A stretch of 64,000 nt of DNA from Corynebacterium minutissimum (GTDB lineage: Bacteria; Actinomycetota; Actinomycetes; Mycobacteriales; Mycobacteriaceae): positions 1 to 64,000 of the forward strand of contig NZ_JSEF01000008.1 of NCBI RefSeq assembly GCF_000805675.1, read 5' to 3'. The position numbers and the translations under genes were made by a program. The notes beneath the pieces were generated by a model, which saw only the letters and a list, made by a program, of their open reading frames with translations, made no database searches and was not told where the DNA came from. Positions 60,455-64,000 of this stretch are shown piece by piece (position 1 is the stretch's first letter; each line of letters opens with the position of its first letter).

Positions 60455-62098
60455 TTAGTCCGCCACGAGCGTTTCGATGGTGAGCTCCGGGTGCTCCTTC
60501 TCAATGAAGGCCAGCTTCCACTTATCGCCAAACAGGGCGATGAGCTCACCGTCGGTGCGGGTGAAGATCTCTACGCCGCGCTGGCGGCCCAGCTCTGGTG
60601 CGGACTCGGCATCGGTGCGGCGCGCCACGGAGTAGGGGATGGGCTCCGTGACGGTCTCCACGTTGTATTCGACCTCCATGCGTGCTTGCATGACCTCAAA
60701 CTGCATGGGGCCCACGGCAGCCATGACGGGGGCGGCGTCACCGCGGGTATCGTTGCGCAAGATTTGGACAACGCCCTCGGCCGCAAGCTGGTCCAAGCCC
60801 TTGCGGAAGGCCTTGTAATCACCCAAAGACTTTGCGCGCAGAATCTGGAATGACTCAGGGGCGAACTGCGGCATGGGCTTGAACTGGACCTTCTTGCCCG
60901 TATAGATGGTGTCACCCGGTGCCAAGGAACCGGCGTTGACCAAACCCACGATGTCACCCGGGAAGGCGGAGTCCACGGTGTCGCGGGTACGGCCAAAGAC
61001 CGTCAAGGCGTATTTCGTGGAGAAGCTGCGCCCAGACTGGGCGTGGTGGACCTGCATGCCGCGTTCAAACTCACCGGAGACGACGCGCATGAAAGCCAGG
61101 TTATCGCGGTGCTTGCGGTCCATGCCTGCCTGCACCTTGAAGATGACGCCGGAGAATTCATCAGTAACCTCACGGACCTCATCGATGGCAGCCGCACCAC
61201 CGGAGCCGGCAGCTTCGATGGCTTGAGGATCTGAATCGCGCGAGCGCGGAGCCGGGGCAATGGCGCACAGCGTATCGAGGATTTGGTGCACGCCGAAGTT
61301 CAGCATGGCGGAGGCGAAAATGAGCGGGGAGGTCACGCACTGCTCAAAGAGCTCTTGGTCGTGCAGGGCCCCGTCGGCGGCCAGCAATTCGGCTTCCTCC
61401 ACGGCCGTTTCCCAGGCGTCTTCTTCCTTCTCCGCGGCTGCATCAGGCGCGTAGTGTTCTTCTGGGGCAATGGTGGAGCCACCTGCCGTGCGCAGGAAGT
61501 GGATATACTCGTCCACCTCACCATCGTCGGACACGTGGGCGAGACCGCGGAAGTCACCGGCAATGCCGACCGGCCAGTACAGCGGGGTGGGCTGCAGCTG
61601 GATTTCGTTGACGATTTCGTCGACAAGCTCCAGCGGTTCGCGGCCGACGCGGTCCCACTTGTTGATCACCGTAACAATCGGCAGGCCACGGGCCTTACAC
61701 ACGCGGAAGAGCTTGAGGGTCTGCGGCTCGAGGCCCTTGGCGGCGTCGATAAGCATCACAGCAGCATCCACTGCCGTGAGCACACGATAGGTATCCTCCG
61801 AGAAGTCCGCGTGGCCAGGCGTATCAACGAGGTTGATCATGTAGGGCTGGCCCTCATGGCCCTCCGGAGCGTACTCAAACTGCAGGGCCGAGGAGGCCAC
61901 GGAAATACCGCGGTCCTTTTCCATCTCCATCCAGTCAGACACCGTGGACTTGCGGTTACCCTTACCGTGCACCGCGCCGGCCTCATTAATGACGTGGGCA
62001 TGCAGTGCCAGCGCCTCCGTCAGCGTGGACTTACCAGCATCCGGGTGGGCGATGACGGCGAATGTGCGGCGGCGGGAAGCTTCGGAGGCAATACTCAT
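60455..62098 (-). CDS. prfC: Peptide chain release factor 3
   Basis: A 547-aa translational GTPase that removes RF1/RF2 from the ribosome after termination. G1 is AHPDAGKSTLTE, G2 GISVASSALQFEY, G3 DTPGHADFSEDT and G4 NKWDR; the RF3-specific domains II and III follow. It contains an acidic insertion (about 220-250, AAEKEEDAWETAVEEAELL). Convergent with the AspT-type gene. Confidence 0.95.
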   Translation of the reverse strand: MSIASEASRRRTFAVIAHPDAGKSTLTEALALHAHVINEAGAVHGKGNRKSTVSDWMEMEKDRGISVASSALQFEYAPEGHEGQPYMINLVDTPGHADFSEDTYRVLTAVDAAVMLIDAAKGLEPQTLKLFRVCKARGLPIVTVINKWDRVGREPLELVDEIVNEIQLQPTPLYWPVGIAGDFRGLAHVSDDGEVDEYIHFLRTAGGSTIAPEEHYAPDAAAEKEEDAWETAVEEAELLAADGALHDQELFEQCVTSPLIFASAMLNFGVHQILDTLCAIAPAPRSRDSDPQAIEAAGSGGAAAIDEVREVTDEFSGVIFKVQAGMDRKHRDNLAFMRVVSGEFERGMQVHHAQSGRSFSTKYALTVFGRTRDTVDSAFPGDIVGLVNAGSLAPGDTIYTGKKVQFKPMPQFAPESFQILRAKSLGDYKAFRKGLDQLAAEGVVQILRNDTRGDAAPVMAAVGPMQFEVMQARMEVEYNVETVTEPIPYSVARRTDAESAPELGRQRGVEIFTRTDGELIALFGDKWKLAFIEKEHPELTIETLVAD

Positions 62099-62122
62099 GC
62101 GGGTTAGTTTAGCCGCTGGGTG

Positions 62123-62968
62123 CTACCACTCCACATCGAGCTGTCGGCCCAGATCATCAAAGATGCGCCGCGCCACCGAGAGCTTTTTTGCAATTGGGCG
62201 CCGCAATCCCGGCTTGCGCTTGTTGTTGTAGTACTCGCCGGACTCGAAATGGATGCCCGGGGTGCCAGTGAGGAAGAAAGCGAGGTTTTCGCCGCCCTGA
62301 TCCGCCGTGCCAAAGCGCTTGCCCAGGGCGCTGGAGTATAGCGCGTTTGTTGTGCTCGTCGAGGTCTTCGCAAAATTCGTCTTGAGCACGCCTGGGTGGA
62401 AAGCCACGGCGGTCAGACCATGGGAGTCGAAGTAGCGGGTAAGCAGAATATCGCCGAGCTTGGCATTGCCATAGGCGCGCTCCGCGGTGAATTTCTCAAA
62501 AGTGTTCGGGTCACCAGGATCAAAGGAGGACATGAGCATGTTTGCTACCGAGGAAGTCTGCACCACCGTTGCATCGCTATCCCGCAAGATATCGCGCAAC
62601 AAGGACGTCAGCAGGAATGGGGCCACCACATTGACCTGCCAGGTGCGCTCAAAGCCATCGGCGGTGGCAAAGGGGCCATCAAAAATTCCGCCGGCATTGT
62701 TGCCCAAGGCATGGATGTGTTCGTACTGGCGTAGTTCCTCCGCGAGGCGACGCACCTGACCCAAAGATTCGAAGTCCGCCACGTGGTAGTGCGCATCGAT
62801 TTCTTCAGCCACTGCGTGTGTCTTCTGCGGGTTGCGGCCAACGAGTACGAGCGTGTCTTGCGGGCGGCGCTTGTGCAGAATGCGGGCGGCGGAGGCCCCC
62901 ACTCCGTCTGAGGCGCCGGTAATGACGATGGTCCGTGGATCCTGGTTCGATGACAAGGCGTGGCTCAT
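62123..62968 (-). CDS. Short-chain dehydrogenase/reductase
   Basis: A 281-aa NAD(P)-dependent oxidoreductase of the classical/retinol-dehydrogenase-like group. The cofactor motif is TGASDGVG, the structural motif NNAGG and the active site S-x-Y-x3-K appears as SSVAN plus AYGNAKLGD. C-terminal residues KRKPGLRRPIAKK are basic. Substrate is unknown. Confidence 0.88.
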   Translation of the reverse strand: MSHALSSNQDPRTIVITGASDGVGASAARILHKRRPQDTLVLVGRNPQKTHAVAEEIDAHYHVADFESLGQVRRLAEELRQYEHIHALGNNAGGIFDGPFATADGFERTWQVNVVAPFLLTSLLRDILRDSDATVVQTSSVANMLMSSFDPGDPNTFEKFTAERAYGNAKLGDILLTRYFDSHGLTAVAFHPGVLKTNFAKTSTSTTNALYSSALGKRFGTADQGGENLAFFLTGTPGIHFESGEYYNNKRKPGLRRPIAKKLSVARRIFDDLGRQLDVEW

Positions 62969-63007
62969 ACTCCGCTAGTTTAGGGCGATCCACGCGGGCG
63001 CGCGGGT

Positions 63008-63673
63008 TTACTTCCCGCGCGAATGGATCTCGTTCTGTGCCTTGGGCATTCCTTCGGCCACGATGAGGCGTGCGGCTTCCGCAGCGGTGGCGATAGAGCT
63101 ATCGAAGGCAGGGGAGGCGTCGACAGGCGCGAGTACCCAATCCGGAATCGAGCCACCTTTGGGCGGGCGGCCAATGCCTACGCGCACACGCAGATAATCA
63201 CGGGTTCCTAGGCGCTCAGTCAGCGACTTCAAGCCGTTGTGTCCATTCTCATTGCCGCCCTTCTTGATACGCACGCTGCCGGCGGGCAAATCGAGCTCAT
63301 CGTGGATGACAATAATGCGCTCCGCCGGCACTCCGAGGCGTGCAGCCAGGGGCGCAATCGGATCCCCGGAAAGATTCATGTACGTGTGCGAGCGCACGGC
63401 CAGCACCTGCGTGCCGTCCACGTCAACGGGCGCGGCGCTGAGCTTGTGTCCCGTGACCGGCTCAAGGACATCGCCTCCCTCAGCAAGGAGATCATCCACA
63501 GCCATGTAGCCCACATTGTGGCGAGTCGCCGCATACTTCGCGCCGGGATTGCCCAAGCCCACGATGAGCCATTCAGCGTCGAGCGCAGCCGGGTCCAGCC
63601 CAGCAACCGGCTGCGGCGACGGTGTATCGCTGTTGCCGAAAAGGCGGGCAAAGAAGTCACGGATGGAGGGCAC
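63008..63673 (-). CDS. pth: Peptidyl-tRNA hydrolase
   Basis: A 221-aa enzyme that recycles peptidyl-tRNA. GLGNPGAKYAATRHNVGYM (Asn and catalytic His), VIHDELDLPAG (Asp) and NGHNGLKSL are present. A 35-residue N-terminal extension (DFFARLFGNSDTPSP) is usual in Corynebacterium. The start is GTG at 63673. Confidence 0.94.
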   Translation of the reverse strand: MPSIRDFFARLFGNSDTPSPQPVAGLDPAALDAEWLIVGLGNPGAKYAATRHNVGYMAVDDLLAEGGDVLEPVTGHKLSAAPVDVDGTQVLAVRSHTYMNLSGDPIAPLAARLGVPAERIIVIHDELDLPAGSVRIKKGGNENGHNGLKSLTERLGTRDYLRVRVGIGRPPKGGSIPDWVLAPVDASPAFDSSIATAAEAARLIVAEGMPKAQNEIHSRGK

Positions 63674-63710
63674 AACTACTCCCTTCTGGGAAGTTCTTTA
63701 TTCTGGGGCC

Positions 63711-64000
63711 ATGAGTAAGCTTCTTGAGACTATCACTTGCCCGGTTTTATCTGCCCCGATGGCCGGTGGGCCCACCACACCGGCTCTGGTTCGCGCGGCC
63801 GCAGCCGCGGGTTCTTTTAGTGCATTAGGGCTGGGCAGTGCGTCCGTTAAAGCTGCGCAGGAGGCCATTGATGCCTGCGCTGGCACGTGCTTTGGTGTCA
63901 ACCTCTTTACCCCACAGCGCGAGCTTACCGCCACTGAACGGGCTGCGGCGGAATCCCTGGCGGCGGAGGAGGACGCCGTGCTTGACGACGTCCCCCTGAC
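63711..64000 (+). CDS. Nitronate monooxygenase (5' part, cut by the window edge)
   Basis: An open frame of at least 96 codons running off the right end without a stop. It reads MSKLLETITCPVLSAPMAGG, then PALVRAAAAAGSFSALGLGS and FGVNLFTP, the pattern of the FMN-dependent nitronate monooxygenase/2-nitropropane dioxygenase family (PMAGG and the GVNLF loop). It is divergent from pth with 37 bp between start codons. Only the first barrel strands are visible. Confidence 0.85.
   Translation, partial: MSKLLETITCPVLSAPMAGGPTTPALVRAAAAAGSFSALGLGSASVKAAQEAIDACAGTCFGVNLFTPQRELTATERAAAESLAAEEDAVLDDVPL

Overview
The window is a gene-dense stretch of a high-G+C actinobacterial chromosome, almost certainly Corynebacterium. 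Gene order carries the assignment: an M23 peptidase and perM-purN-purH, amtR, a ribosomal-protein cluster, mprA-mprB-htrA-mogA, mscL, fthC-galU-glp-rimJ-glpR, pmt/rsmI, betP, metS, tatD-rpf2-ksgA-ispE, an Uup-type ABC-F gene and pth follow the backbone I know from C. glutamicum and, more loosely, M. tuberculosis. AmtR, BetP and Rpf2 resemble the corynebacterial proteins along their whole length. I cannot fix the species. I see no tRNA, rRNA, insertion sequence, prophage or CRISPR array.

Layout. 1-5.2 kb: M23 endopeptidase, divergent from perM (cell-division membrane protein), purN and purH. 5.2-11.05 kb: a lineage-specific block with three single-span membrane proteins, a class-A-beta-lactamase-like lipoprotein, a tail-anchored Ser/Thr kinase and an FHA/winged-helix protein. 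11.1-15 kb: the nitrogen regulator AmtR, a degenerate DUF294-type nucleotidyltransferase, and two divergent ribosomal-protein operons whose members all lack zinc-binding cysteines. 15-20 kb: MprAB-HtrA envelope-stress module and a MogA-like protein. 20-26.7 kb: MscL, SAF protein, FthC, GalU and the Glp/GlpR divisome pair. 26.7-31.6 kb: DNA repair (Tag, Ogt), DoxX, an anti-sigma-like protein, protein O-mannosyltransferase, RsmI. 31.9-45.6 kb: BetP, MetS, an MFS exporter, an orphan HigA, twin GNAT enzymes, TatD, Rpf2, KsgA, IspE, an AztD-like zinc lipoprotein and an ABC-F ATPase. 45.6-64 kb: membrane carrier, secreted and metabolic genes, a large OatA-like acyltransferase, a plant/cyanobacterial-type SQD1-SQD2 pair, gamma carbonic anhydrase, patatin, an AspT-type transporter, PrfC, Pth and the start of a nitronate monooxygenase.

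Themes. Many genes serve the envelope: M23 peptidase, PerM, MprAB/HtrA, Glp/GlpR, PMT, Rpf2, acyltransferase, MscL and BetP. Direct repeats with about 11-bp spacing of the kind bound by OmpR-family regulators (MtrA is the obvious candidate) lie upstream of the M23, betP and rpf2 genes. The two most unusual loci are the putative sulfoquinovosyl-lipid operon (52.4-55.9 kb) and the kinase/FHA block (5.2-11.05 kb). Functions are read from motifs and remembered family sequences; no database search was run.
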